Positions 11,256-21,659 of a DNA stretch of 64,000 nucleotides are shown in pieces. Source of the stretch: Zymoseptoria tritici IPO323 (taxonomy: Eukaryota; Ascomycota; Dothideomycetes; Mycosphaerellales; Mycosphaerellaceae); NCBI RefSeq assembly GCF_000219625.1, contig NC_018213.1, positions 1,172,055 to 1,236,054 on the forward strand, in the 5' to 3' direction. The translations under genes were made by a program, and so were the position numbers. The notes under the pieces are model-generated. The model worked only from the letters and a program-made list of their open reading frames with translations, ran no database searches and was not told where the DNA came from. The stretch's first letter is position 1; every line of letters starts with the position of its first letter.

Positions 11256-13167
11256 GATGGCGGTAGGGGTGGTGGAGTGACCGTAGCGATTCGAGAGTGG
11301 AGGAGATCAGGCGTGAAGGATGGCGTGAATCGCGGATCGATGCAGAATAGCACTGTAGGTCGATCGAGGTGGTGAAGTCGTCACAGCTCGTCGATCGCAG
11401 AGCTGGGCGACGACAAGGAGGGCACGCTGGTTTGCCTGCGCTGGGAGGAAGTCAGCCTTCAGCACAGAATTTCCGGATCGGACGGACAAAGAGTGGAATG
11501 TGGACGCAATTCATCTTTTCGCCCAAAGCGGCCATGTTCCTGGCGATACGGCCCGCACGTGGCAGCCACTCTTTGGATGTTGTGGACGTACCTCGATGTG
11601 TTCCTGCTCTTATTGGACTGCGTGGAGAGGTTGGGAGGAATGCGTGGAGGAGGAGGAGGAGGTGGAAAAGTCGACGGCAGTGAAGGGCGGGCTGTTTGTC
11701 GTCGGCGGGGCGGGCCTTTGTACGACCTGGGACGTCGGCGGTCAGCGGGAGTTTGCCGACGAACAGTGGGGCTGTGATGGAAGACGGCGCATTTGAATTG
11801 TGAAACTTACCTTGACGAGGAGATGAAGTCAAGACAGTGGTCCCAGACGTGGATATAGGGGAGCTTGAAGGCAGGCGCGATGGGGAGAGGAGACGGTCTC
11901 GGTGAGTGAGGTGTCGGTGGATGAGGTCGTCCAGTCGTGTCTCGTGCGAAGCTAGAACTAGTAGAAGAGCTATCCCCGTCGCTAAAGGTGATGTCAATCG
12001 TCGCGGCAATGGGGCGATGTCTTTGTTGGAGAGATTGCAGCAGGAGGAGGATTGTGAAGACGAGACTCTGCAGGGTCGAATTCAGCTGCAAAGGTAAGGT
12101 ACCAAGAAGTGTCTCCTCCTACTCCTACGCGCGGGTGCTATAGAACTACACAAGTCAGAGGTCATCATTCATCAACTCCAGTCCAGCCCGACGGTGGATC
12201 CGCTCGAAGCTAGACCCCTCTTTCCTCCCTCTCCATCTCTGTTGTCCCATTTCTGCCCCCAAACAATACATGCAAAACCAATGAACCCCATCTCTGCCTC
12301 CTGATTCGCCTTCCACCCGCTGCCTCATCCCTCCCGCCTGTCCTTCACCCATTGGTGTGATGGCTGTGACGAGAACGAGACATCCATTCCATCTCTCCAC
12401 GAACAAGCATGTCGCACCGGCCCTCCGCCTGAAAGCAAAACGGAAACTTCCAAGAATTATGACTTTCTACTTCTACCTCTCGTATCTCGCCCACACAGTT
12501 GAATATAAAAATTCTGAAGATACAAATAGTATCTTTGGTACAAAAAGTCTCTTGCTATGTTGTTGTTCTTGTTTCGAGATCGTTGTCGTGGTGTCAAAAA
12601 GGGTCGAGAAACTTGAGTTGTCGCTGCTAGACTGGGTGTCAGAATTTCCGTTTTGCTGTCCCCACCTTGACCGGCGAGACGCTCGGCTCGTGTCGTGCCG
12701 AGAAGGTGAACCAAACTCCCATTCTCCGATGAGGGAAAGAACAAGCGTGATCAGAGGTGAACGAGCTGTGGGAAATTGCACCATCTGAGACAGCCGCCAA
12801 AGGTTGCTGAATGATGAAACACGCGATCGAGAGGAAACATTGTTGGGGGCTGTTTTCGATGCCCAGTCTTAGCCGCCGAAGGAGTTGGAGTTGTGCGTTT
12901 CACCAGCCATCATCGTTCGTCAGGACTCGGGAAGGGTCGAGAAGAACTCAAAAGGGTGTATCGTTGATGCTGACCGACAGCAATACAAATCCAGTATGAT
13001 GAGAACGTGCGAGTATATCCTCCCGCATGCACACGACTAATCGTCATCAACCAGTCTCAGAACTGCAAGCAGACACGGGTGACGGAAGACACGGTGCCCG
13101 CCCATGAACGGGATGGAAGTTTGTCGGAGAGAGCATCCGTCCGCAAGCTGTTTCGGGGCATCCCAAA
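11256..13167. other. Long 5' region of the MAP kinase; no confident coding gene
   Basis: Apart from the exon candidate at 11813..12088, several overlapping open frames occur (for example 11452..12009 -, 12357..12788 +). None has a recognisable domain. Base composition is ordinary up to about 13168, where the repeat element begins. This is probably the regulatory and leader region of the kinase. Confidence 0.4.
11813..12088 (-). other. Candidate untranslated (or unassigned) exon upstream of the MAP kinase
   Basis: On the minus strand this segment is bounded by a good acceptor (CTTTGCAG ending at 12089) and a perfect donor (CAAG|GTAAGTTT starting at 11812). It lies about 560 bases upstream of the kinase ATG. 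The frame is open through it (QSLVFTILLLLQSLQQ...), but no domain is recognised. A 5' leader exon of the kinase is the simplest reading. Confidence 0.3.
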
Positions 13168-13171
13168 CGAT

Positions 13172-13215
13172 CGTGTCCTATATGGCAGTTTAGGTTACTA
13201 CCTCAATTCTCATTT
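13172..13215 (+). repeat. Left terminal inverted repeat of element 1
   Basis: Begins CGTGTCCTATATGGCAGTTT and ends in CAATTCTCATTT. It matches the reverse complement of 18545..18588 with two differences (G/C at base 13 and C/T at base 33 of the repeat). Confidence 0.88.
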
Positions 13216-13336
13216 TCTCAAAACCTCGTTTTATCGATATTGCGCTTAGTAAGCGCTAAACGCTCGCAACGTCTACCTCTCTTGCTCGTAACATCGTTCT
13301 TCTTCTTCTTTTTAACACCCTTACTACCCTCTCGCT

Positions 13337-14830
13337 ATGCTACGCGCCGCCCTTAATATCGACTACCTTCGAACCGAGATCGAGCTCCTTCTTAGGGTCT
13401 CCGAATAGACTTACGACGACGTCGTTTAATAGCTAAGGGAAGAGTAGTAAGTAGCTATTAAGCCTCGAACGTTTAGACGGATACTAGCTCGGTAGTAGCT
13501 ATCTACGCATCCGAGGATCTATTAAGATAAGGACTATTAGGCACTACTATATATAAGGATTAAGGAGCTCTTCTAGCAGTAGGATATAACGGACGAGTTA
13601 CTGTTAATATACCTAAAGAAGGACGGCTTCGAGATTAGCCTATAGCAATTAGCAGATATCCGGAAGAAGCTAGGCTTATATCGAAGGATCCTAAGAGATA
13701 ACTAGCCTAAACACGATAAGGTTATACAAAGGGTGTTAGAGGGGACGATTGTAGGTAGTACGTTAGATAACTATAGATATAAACGATTAGTAAGGCACCT
13801 ACGGAAGGAATACAATATTATTAGAAGGTCTATATACACACTCGTAAGCACGCTCGTAAGCAGGATACGTCCGCTCGCAGGCTAGATTCGTCCGCTCGCA
13901 GGCTAGATTCGTCCGCTCGTAAACTGCAATTTACGCTGCTTCCCTTGCTCGTAAACTCCTTCGCCTAGCTCGTACGCTAATGCTCGTTTACTCGTAGGGA
14001 TCGCATAGCTAAGATCGCGTATTCCCTTAATCCTGCAGGCTATAATACTCGCCGCCGGAAGGGTAGTTATAAGGGTATTAAGCGCGGTCGTCTAAAGGCT
14101 AAGGGTCCTAATTATATATAGTCGGTAGATGCCTACTATAAGTTCGAGATCTTCGGCATCTGCTTCTACGCCTGTATTAATGTATATACACAGAAGATTA
14201 TATAGATTTACGTAGGTACTATAGCTAAGACGGTCTTCTCGGTTTCTAAGCAGTATTTGGATATAGTCCGAGAACTTAGCTTTATGCTAAAGGTAGGCTC
14301 GTTACCGCACGTCCCTATACTTGCAGCTCTACTAACTTCTATAGATTATATAAGCGGATTACAGCGTAGAGACTCTATTAATAGCTAATATACACCTCTT
14401 TTGCCGTAAACTTTAGGAGGGTAAGAACATTAAGTTCCGCGATAGCTTCTAGTATATAACGAGCAAGGGCAATTAAACAATAGAGCGCTTCTAGGGTCTT
14501 AGTACAGCTGCAGGATAGAATCGATAGCGTAATTTCTTCTACCGGCTTCGCGATAAAGGCCTCTATAGCGAGGATAGCAGGGCTAACTATATAGCGTTCC
14601 TTGCTGTCTTCGTTCTAATCCTCCGGTTTACGGTCGAGCTATTTATTAATAGCTACAACAACTACGGCATTCGAAAGTAGCCTAAAGTCGACAGGCACTT
14701 GCCTAGTATTCCTGCTTATAACTACGACTATCCTCCTAATAGCGTAGAGGATCGCGGAATCTACCTTAATATAGAGTATCCGCGTATCTAGCGGATGGCG
14801 GATTAGCATGCTTAATTCGGTTAGTATCCC
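13337..14830 (+). pseudogene. Decayed integrase-core (rve/DDE-like) gene of element 1
   Basis: Starts at ATG 13337 with helix-turn-helix-like segments (IKELF, LLIYLKKDGFEIS, QLADIRKKLGLYRR). From about 14060 another frame reads RRRKGSYKGIKRGRLKAKGPNYI, then stop (Trp) and SVDAYYKFEIFGICFYACIN. This is the start of an integrase catalytic core, the Asp of SVDAYY being the likely first acidic residue. Further on, FVLILRFTVELFINSYNNYG matches the family's C-terminal part. I recognise the pattern (GPNYxWSVDxxxK...FGxxIYAxID) from a widespread ascomycete integrase-core family. Many TAG/TAA stops and at least one frameshift remove function. The third catalytic residue could not be placed. Confidence 0.7.
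13870..13925 (+). repeat. Short tandem repeat, about 21 bp unit
   Basis: Three near-identical copies of a unit TCCGCTCGCAGGCTAGATTCG interrupt the integrase-like gene and probably cause the frame change there. Similar CGCTCGTAAG words recur nearby. Confidence 0.6.
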
Positions 14831-15540
14831 CTATGCACGAGCGGCTGCGAGCGGCTGCGAGCGGTTGCGAGACGACTAGGGTTAAGGAGCGGTATAGGGA
14901 TCGAGAGCTTGCTACTAGCCTGCTAGCGTTGCGAGCGTTTTACGTACTGTAACGAGCTAACTATTTACAGATCTTCTTGCATACCTTCCTCTACCGACTC
15001 TGCTATAGGCTACCGAGATGCTAATAGCTAGTAGCTTTCCGGTAATGCTTAATAGTCGCGAGCTGGACGCTAATAAGGATAAGATCTATATAGATGCATA
15101 TCTCTACCTCCGCGATGCTGCCGCTTGTTACCTTGTAGCTAGCAACGAGCTCGCGGAGTTTTAGACCCCTCCGAAGGGCGCTAAGTTACAGCCGCGTAAC
15201 CGCATAAGGGACTTCTTCTACGCTAATAGCTTTGTATTCGATTAACAATATACTAGGCTATACCCTCCTGCCCTCCTAGCCTTCTTCTTCCTTCTGCTTA
15301 CCTCTGTTCCTTATATATAGCCGTCTTATAGCTACCTCTTAGTTCTGCCGCAACCCTACGGCACTACCCTACACCTCTTATACTAATCTCGGCGATGAAA
15401 ACTGTAGCTTCTACGGCTGCCCTCTACCCTCGCGAGCAGCTCCGGCGAGCAACGACGGCGACCCTACGAGCGACTACGAGCGCTAGCCTACCCCTCCTAG
15501 CTCCGGTGCTCGCGAAGGCATATATATTCTACAGAGCCGT

Positions 15541-17120
15541 GCGAACACTAAGATAAAGAAGGCGGCTAAGACGAAGGCCTATAAGTTACCTAACGCTACC
15601 GCTAACTTATTAAAGGAGGCTAAGAAGGCTAAGCGTTTAAGGGAGCTGTTAGCTAATAACAAGAGTGCAAGGGGCGGTACCTAGGATAATAAGGACAAGC
15701 TACTGCTACTATTTACTACTAAGTGCTTCCTTTATACCGTTACCCTTATAGATCCGGAGCCTGTAGATAGTAAGGACGCCGACGATAATACGACGCCGGT
15801 CTACTCCGACAAACGTAATAAGATCTTATAGCAAGCTTAGGGCGTTGTTGCCGAGATAGATACTATTCTTAAGGCCGCTACGAAACATAACTATAGAAGG
15901 CTCTTCTTAGAGTATCTACTAAACGAGAGCGTAGCTACGAAGCAGCGGCGAGACAAGAAGCCCTACTACGATATCTATTTAACAAGGGAGTATAGCAGGA
16001 ATTAGCCTATTAAGCTCGGCGCTAATAACGTAGCTGCTGCGAATACTACGATTAGGATAATATAGCTGTTTAATCTATCGACAACCGGTAGGGCTCCGTA
16101 GGCGACCGTTCGGATTACTTACGTTATCTACGCTAGCGGCTAGAAGAATTACGACAATAGCTAGGTATATATAGACTTAAAACGCTCCGTAAGGAAGGAC
16201 GGCGAGCCTACATTCCAGTATGTAATTAGCTACGACGTACAGACCGATAGCACTGTCCTATACCCTAATAGGCATGTATTTAAGGACAAGGACGGCGTTA
16301 TTTACTATCCGTTTATATAGACTAATAGCTACACTAGCATCGACGGCAAGAAAGTCCTCGTAGGCTAGAGTTACCTGCTCGCAAGCTAGCTCGCACCGGA
16401 AGCACGCTACCTTGCAATAGACGCAGGCCCGTCCGGCAGCAATAGCAAGGCGCTCGCAGATTAGTCTACAGGGCTCGCGAGCCGTTCTCGTGTAGCTCGC
16501 GCTGCCTTTAGCTCCTCGTAGGACGAGCGCTCTAGCCCTCTGCCTTAGCAACGCTCTAGCTCTAAACGCCCTGCTAGCCGCGACCTCTAATTATCGCCGG
16601 TAAGCTAGCTTAACGACTGCATTCTACTTGACCCTAATACGGATAGCTTAGGCGATATAGTAAGGGCTAAGGAAGCTACCGCGAACCGAGCTAAGGAGAA
16701 TAGTGCATCTTCGACGATTACCTCTGTAGTAGCTAGTGCGCTAGCGCCAGCGATCCCTTCGGACTCGACAATGCCCTCTTCGTTAGCGACAACGATAATA
16801 ATAACGCCTTAGTTAAAGTCGAAGGCGAAGGAGCCTAGTAGTGCTACTACTACTGCTGCTACTACTACTGCTACTACTGCTGCTACTACTGCTGCTACTA
16901 CTGCTGCTACTACTGCTGCTACTACTGCCGCTACTACTGCTACTAGTTAAGGGGGTTTAGAGATGCTAGAGGAGGTCGCCGAGCCGGTCGTTTAGCAGCA
17001 GAAGATAAAGAAGAAGAAGAAGAAGGTTAACGAGCCGGTAGCTGTTAGTACTAGACGGAGCGAGCGGACTATTAAGCTTACCGAGAAGGGCAGGGCTAAC
17101 TAGAAGGACTAATATATACG
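15541..17120 (+). pseudogene. Second decayed ORF of element 1, function unknown
   Basis: One frame stays continuous for about 1.5 kb apart from stops at former Gln/Trp codons. It begins RANTKIKKAAKTKAYKLP and contains NLLKEAKKAKRLRELLANN and YVISYDVQTDSTVLYPNRH, then VFKDKDGVIYYPFI. Lower-complexity Ser/Ala sequence and a Thr/Ala run from the trinucleotide repeat at 16838 follow. It ends with a basic KIKKKKKKVNEPVAVSTRRSE and RTIKLTEKGRAN. The last motif (R-S-x-R-T-I-K) resembles ends of some transposon-encoded proteins. No enzyme domain is recognised. It could be an accessory or DNA-binding protein. Confidence 0.5.
16838..16950 (+). repeat. Trinucleotide microsatellite (ACT/GCT)
   Basis: Runs of GCTACTACT/GCTGCT repeat about eight times inside the second ORF of element 1 and encode alternating Thr and Ala. 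Confidence 0.85.
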
Positions 17121-17439
17121 AATCTAATAAATATACGCTACTAACGACTCGCTCGTTGCGTGCTCGCGGACTAAATAGACTAGCTCGTAGCTAGAAGGAA
17201 CGATAAACGTATATCTTAATATCTTAATATCTTAATATCTTAATCTCTTAACACCTTAATTCTCTTCCTTAAAAACGGCTCGCGGCGTGTACGTAGGCTA
17301 AAACGGCTGGCTCGTAAGCGTAAAAACGAGGGATTTAAGGAGATATATAGCAACTAACGCATTTATTTAGGTATTAACATGTAGGCTCGTAAGGCTCGCG
17401 GAGAGCTCGTAGGCTAAATCGATCTATCTATTAATCTAT

Positions 17440-17960
17440 TACGCCTAGTCTGCTAAACTTCTCGTTAACAGTACGCTAATACTGCAACACCGACTGCTTA
17501 ATCTTAGTAATAGCAGCCTTTAACTTACTCCGCACGTTATTAACCTTGTCTATAATCTCCTTAATTAGCTCCTCCTTTAGCTAACCTTTTATATACTTTA
17601 AACCGCTAATCTTATGCTTTAAACCGCTAATCTTACGCTTTAAATCCGACACCTCCGACTCTAACGTAGCGATCTTGTCCTGCGCCTTATTTATCTTACC
17701 TCGTATGCTGCTAACAGCCTCCTTTAATACAGACTTCTTTTCTACCGGCTCCTCCTTAATTTTTACCTGCTCTCTAGCAAAATACGGAGGCTTGCCCTTA
17801 TAGTAGTAGTAAGCGTAGGTAGCGAGAGTCTTAGAAGTTTTATAGTCGAGTCCGCGATCCTCGTACTAGCCGTACTTAGTAACCGCCGGAATGCCTGTTA
17901 TTTATTATTAGCCTACGAGCCTTACTAAGAGCTGTGCGAGCTACATTACCTTCGTCCGTC
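17440..17960 (-). pseudogene. Decayed minus-strand coiled-coil ORF of element 1
   Basis: Read on the minus strand, the frame runs KTSKTLATYAYYYYKGKPPYF, AREQVKIKEEPVEKKSVLKE, KINKAQDKIATLESEVSDLK, then two copies of KISGLKHK/KISGLKY and a Lys/Glu/Ile-rich end. Only a few stops interrupt it. The heptad pattern of hydrophobic residues indicates a coiled coil of over 100 residues. Its orientation is opposite to the other two ORFs, converging on them. Unknown function; perhaps an oligomerising accessory protein. Confidence 0.5.
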
Positions 17961-18544
17961 TCTATAACTCTATATGCATAATTGTATCTTATAAGCATCT
18001 AACGTCCGCTCTTCTTAGTGTTTTTATTACTGCTCTATGCTCTAATAAGGGCATCGTTCTATTAGAGGTTAGAGATATACCAGAAGTCTTTAGAGGTAGC
18101 TATAGTAGGCTTGTCGTAGACGAGAAGGTCGGTAGGCAGCTAAGGAGCAGGAGCGATAGCTGTAGTAGATATAGTCGCTAGCTTATCGTCGTTATCGTCG
18201 GAGAGAGAAAGTCCGCGTAGGCGATTAGGGTCGCGAGCCTTACCAAGTTCCGTATTAAGTAGTATCTAACTAGCTATTTTCACGTACGCGCGAGGGTGCG
18301 ATATTGCGAGCGGTGTGTATTGTGTAACGAGCGAGCTGCGAGCGCGCGCGGTAGAGTAGTAGAAGTAGTAGTGTTAATAAGAGGTTTAAGAGTCGAAGAA
18401 AATAACACTTATCTAACCAAACGGCGTATTAGCGCGCGCACTTACATATAATTGTCGATATTGTCGATAGAGTAACTCTGCTGCTGTATAGGTAACAATA
18501 CAAGCAATTGGCGACAATAGTAGTAGTAGTGTTGTAATTGTAAG

Positions 18545-18588
18545 AAATGAGAATTAAGGTAGTAACCTAAACTGCGATATAGGACACG
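18545..18588 (-). repeat. Right terminal inverted repeat of element 1
   Basis: The reverse complement begins CGTGTCCTATATCGCAGTTT, matching the left end. Normal-composition sequence resumes immediately to the right (ATCTGTGGAGCG). Confidence 0.88.
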
Positions 18589-18801
18589 ATCTGTGGAGCG
18601 TCGGAGCTATCGCCGATAGGCCCCCAATCACGTTCAACAAATTGGAACTGCACGGCAAGACAATCAAGCAAACACAAATGCAGTTTCTCATGTGATTCAA
18701 TGTCAAGTTCATAATGCCACCTCCTTCAATGTACGCTCGACCAAGGATGCGACAATCAGGCCCAGCCATGCCATGCCAATCAATACCCTTTCCTCTTATG
18801 C

Positions 18802-20799
18802 TCACATATCAAGCAACTCCTCCGCATAATCGTCCAGCGTAATAATCCTAAACCTCTCCCCCCACGCGCTCGTCCAAGCCGGCCTCGTATACATGCTACT
18901 GATATTCTTCGACCAACTCACCAACTCCACCTTCCATCCCTTCCTCAAAGCTCTCTCAACCATCGCCATGAAGCCCGAACTATACTCCGCACAAGCCGCG
19001 TCACCGGTCGCCAACACGATCGTCGTCGGGACCTCCGTATCGACCACGCTCTCCAGAATCTTCAGATGCAAAATCTCATCAACGCCCTGCTCGATCATCT
19101 TCGCCGGCGCGAACTGCGGCGTGTTCGTTTCCGAGCCACTGCCGCTAGAACCGCCTGGCGTGAGGACCGAGCCCGCGAGAGCAATTTTGTGCGGTGGAGG
19201 CGCTTTCGCGCTCACCGCTTTGCCGTAGCGACGGGCTTCGACTTCTTTGAAGTAGATCTGGCGCTCCGTGAGCTCGCGTGCTTTATATACCTTTTCAAGT
19301 ATACTGCACTCGTAGCCCACTTCTTCTGCTTTGTCAAAAGCAGCGACGCGAGGGGTGGAGCCGACGAGGACTCGCTTAGCGATCGGTCGGCGTCTCTCCA
19401 TGAGAAGGGCAAGACCGTCGAAGGAGAGGTTGGCGTCAGGGACTTGTTGTAATGGGTGGATGTTCCGAGCTCGTTTGAGCTGATCGATGAAGCCGATAAA
19501 GATGTTGCTTGCGTCGATGAATACGTGGATGCCGTTGGGGTTGTTGTTGTGGCTGGTGAGGTTCATTGGTGATACCAAGTGCTTGCGATCCTCGTAGAAA
19601 TTGCCGATGATCTTCATCAGAAGAGCAAAGTGACGATCCTCGCCGGACCGGAGGACTATAGGTGCAATGACGGGCTTGTTGCCATTTGAGTATCTGGTTG
19701 CAGATGCAACCATGTGCTGCGGGGCTGTTGGAGTGCCAGACTGCTGAGGTGGCGTGGTGGGTTTGCCGTTCAATACCGGTTGAACAGAGGATGGTACGAG
19801 GTTCGCGTACTTGAGACCATTGGTAGGTGTGCTGAATTGTGCCGCCGCTCGAGGCTGAGCACCAGTCCTCGGCGTTGAAAGCTGGGTCATGATGTCGTTC
19901 GGCTTTGCTGATAGAAGGGGCGCAGGCTTTGAGTCTTGCTTCTGAGGCGTTGACGGCGCCAGTTGCTTTGCGACTTTGCTAGGACTCTTCGATATGTTCG
20001 CGTTGGTCGTCTTTGACACAGCCTTCGCACGAGCCGTGGCAGGCTTCGGGCAAGGCGTATCCGGCTGGTCAGCTAGCTTTAATCGTGCAGCTGCCTTTGC
20101 CACAGCCTCTGCTGCAGCCTTGTTCGAAATCGTCTCGGCTCTTGGTGTGTTCAAGGGGCTCATGGCCCGTTCCTGCTCATGCGCAATGTGCAATGCCGAT
20201 ACAGAGCGCGGCAAGACATGTGTAGAACCTTTCTTCGCTGGCGTTCTCTTACTGAAAGTGCTATCGCACTCCGACTCCGACACGACATTCTGCTTTGAAA
20301 TCAACAATGCCTGTTGAGCCTTCCTCTCCTTCCGCCTAGCTTTCTTCCGCTGGGTCTTCGTCAAAGACGCCAGTTGTGCTGCGGTGTCGGATCCGCTGCC
20401 AGGTCCAGTGGCTTCACCATCTGTTCCTTCCGAGAACTGGATGCTGGTATGCCGTGCACGACTGAGCTTGTATGCCGCCCCATCAGAAGCATAGTCATCC
20501 TTAGTGGGTATGGCGTTCTTGGGGCGGTCATTACTTGAAGTCGAGGTGTCGGGATGCGGTGTGCCTAGGAACTCCCAGACTTTGGCAAAGTCACCGAGAG
20601 CAACACCGCCATTGGTGTCGAAGTTGAGCTTATTGTCGTTGACAGTATGGGCATTGTCAGTGCCCGGCGACTGCGGCTGATTGTGCTCCTTGGTCCGGTC
20701 GGTGACATTTGGCGGATTTTCGGAGTTTGGCGACAGTGTGTTTACGAAGTCCAGGACATGGGAGAGATCCCATGGTCGTGCCTCCGTTATGGTCGTCAT
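18802..20799 (-). CDS. NYN-domain (PIN-like) putative ribonuclease
   Basis: Intact, intronless, 665 residues, between two RIP-damaged elements. The first 420 residues are low-complexity and Ser/Thr/Pro/Ala-rich, with a basic patch (KTQRKKARRKERKAQQ). The C-terminal 240 residues form a NYN domain. IHVFIDASNIFIGF near residue 423 carries the first acidic residue. EQGVDEILHLKILESV carries the second, about residue 572. TIVLATGDAACAEYSSGFM carries the third, near residue 600. KGWKVELVSWSKNIS is the last strand. Family members (LabA/LCL, limkain-type) are metal-dependent nucleases or RNA-binding proteins. No stop or frame damage is seen, so RIP did not spread into it. The substrate is unknown. Confidence 0.85.
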   Translation of the reverse strand: MTTITEARPWDLSHVLDFVNTLSPNSENPPNVTDRTKEHNQPQSPGTDNAHTVNDNKLNFDTNGGVALGDFAKVWEFLGTPHPDTSTSSNDRPKNAIPTKDDYASDGAAYKLSRARHTSIQFSEGTDGEATGPGSGSDTAAQLASLTKTQRKKARRKERKAQQALLISKQNVVSESECDSTFSKRTPAKKGSTHVLPRSVSALHIAHEQERAMSPLNTPRAETISNKAAAEAVAKAAARLKLADQPDTPCPKPATARAKAVSKTTNANISKSPSKVAKQLAPSTPQKQDSKPAPLLSAKPNDIMTQLSTPRTGAQPRAAAQFSTPTNGLKYANLVPSSVQPVLNGKPTTPPQQSGTPTAPQHMVASATRYSNGNKPVIAPIVLRSGEDRHFALLMKIIGNFYEDRKHLVSPMNLTSHNNNPNGIHVFIDASNIFIGFIDQLKRARNIHPLQQVPDANLSFDGLALLMERRRPIAKRVLVGSTPRVAAFDKAEEVGYECSILEKVYKARELTERQIYFKEVEARRYGKAVSAKAPPPHKIALAGSVLTPGGSSGSGSETNTPQFAPAKMIEQGVDEILHLKILESVVDTEVPTTIVLATGDAACAEYSSGFMAMVERALRKGWKVELVSWSKNISSMYTRPAWTSAWGERFRIITLDDYAEELLDM

Positions 20800-21128
20800 G
20801 AAAAGTTACGTGCTTGCGCTGCACGCGGGCGGTATGAAGGCGATGTTGGTTATAATGCTTCGAGGCGGTGGCGTAGCCGGTGAGCGAATGCTGCCTTTGT
20901 AGTTCGCTGAGAGCAATCTGTTATGAGGAGAATGAGGGGAGTGATATCGAACAGCGAGTGCTATGAGGTCGTGCCCGCATAGCGAGTGGGAGGCGAGAAG
21001 AGGAAGAGTAAATGCTCATGTAAGAGTCAACACGAGGGAGCTCTCGAATCATCATCGCAGCTCAGCACGGGGCAAGAGTGAGTGGCGTGAAAGGGTCCCG
21101 CGATTCTGCCCGCGCTTCATACCTTAGC
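20800..21128. other. Short upstream region of the NYN gene up to element 2
   Basis: Only about 330 bases separate the NYN start codon from the next repeat element, so the promoter must fit here or extend into the element. Composition is ordinary (not RIP-like) up to about 21120. Confidence 0.5.
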
Positions 21129-21659
21129 GAACATGTAGGGTCTGATTCTGCGGACTTATTGCCGCAGAATTCTGCTTTGTAACTAATTATAAATTAACCG
21201 CTACCTTGCAACTAAATTTAAGTCTGCTGCTATTATGCGGTAACATTCTCTTAGCAACTGATTTTACGCATCTGCTTAATAATGTACGCAGCTTAACAAA
21301 ACAAGCCGCAATCTCGCGGTTGATTTACATTTAGTTGCAAAGCAACAGTTAATATATATTTGTTGTATAGCGCTATAAGCTACAGAGGAAAGCTTGCAGG
21401 TATCTATAATTAGTTGCTTTATAGCGGCAATCCAAATTACAGCTGTCACACAGCGGTTAATTAATAATACTAGCTCGATACAGCTAGTAGCTCGTCGTTC
21501 ACAATCGTTGCGTGTATTTAGTTGCAAAGCAGTAGTTGCTCAGCTGCTAAATACGAGTTTTGCTACTAAGTACGAGGTGTTGGGTAGATATCGGCCTTAG
21601 CTTTCCCGCGGAGCAATCCTTAACCTTACGGAGGTCGAACTTTACTTCCTCTTCCTCTC

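Larger units (their letters stand above)
13173..18586. mobile_element. Element 1: RIP-damaged DNA transposon with 44-bp terminal inverted repeats and integrase-like gene
   Basis: The two ends are near-perfect inverted copies: left 13172..13215, right 18545..18588, about 42 of 44 bases matching by eye, starting CGTGTCCTATAT. CGATC stands on both sides (13168..13172 and 18587..18591) and may be a 5-bp target duplication, though the word is partly palindromic with the repeat. Inside are a decayed integrase-core gene (+), a second decayed ORF (+) and a coiled-coil ORF (-). TpA is very common while CpA and TpG are scarce and CpG is kept, the RIP pattern. No reverse transcriptase or long terminal direct repeats were seen, so this is a DNA element. 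The superfamily is not assigned. Confidence 0.8.

Noticed and set aside
11452..12009. Minus-strand frame of 185 codons upstream of the MAP kinase
   Set aside because: Low-complexity Ser/Arg/Leu sequence with no domain; it crosses the splice-like donor at 11812, so a leader is more likely.
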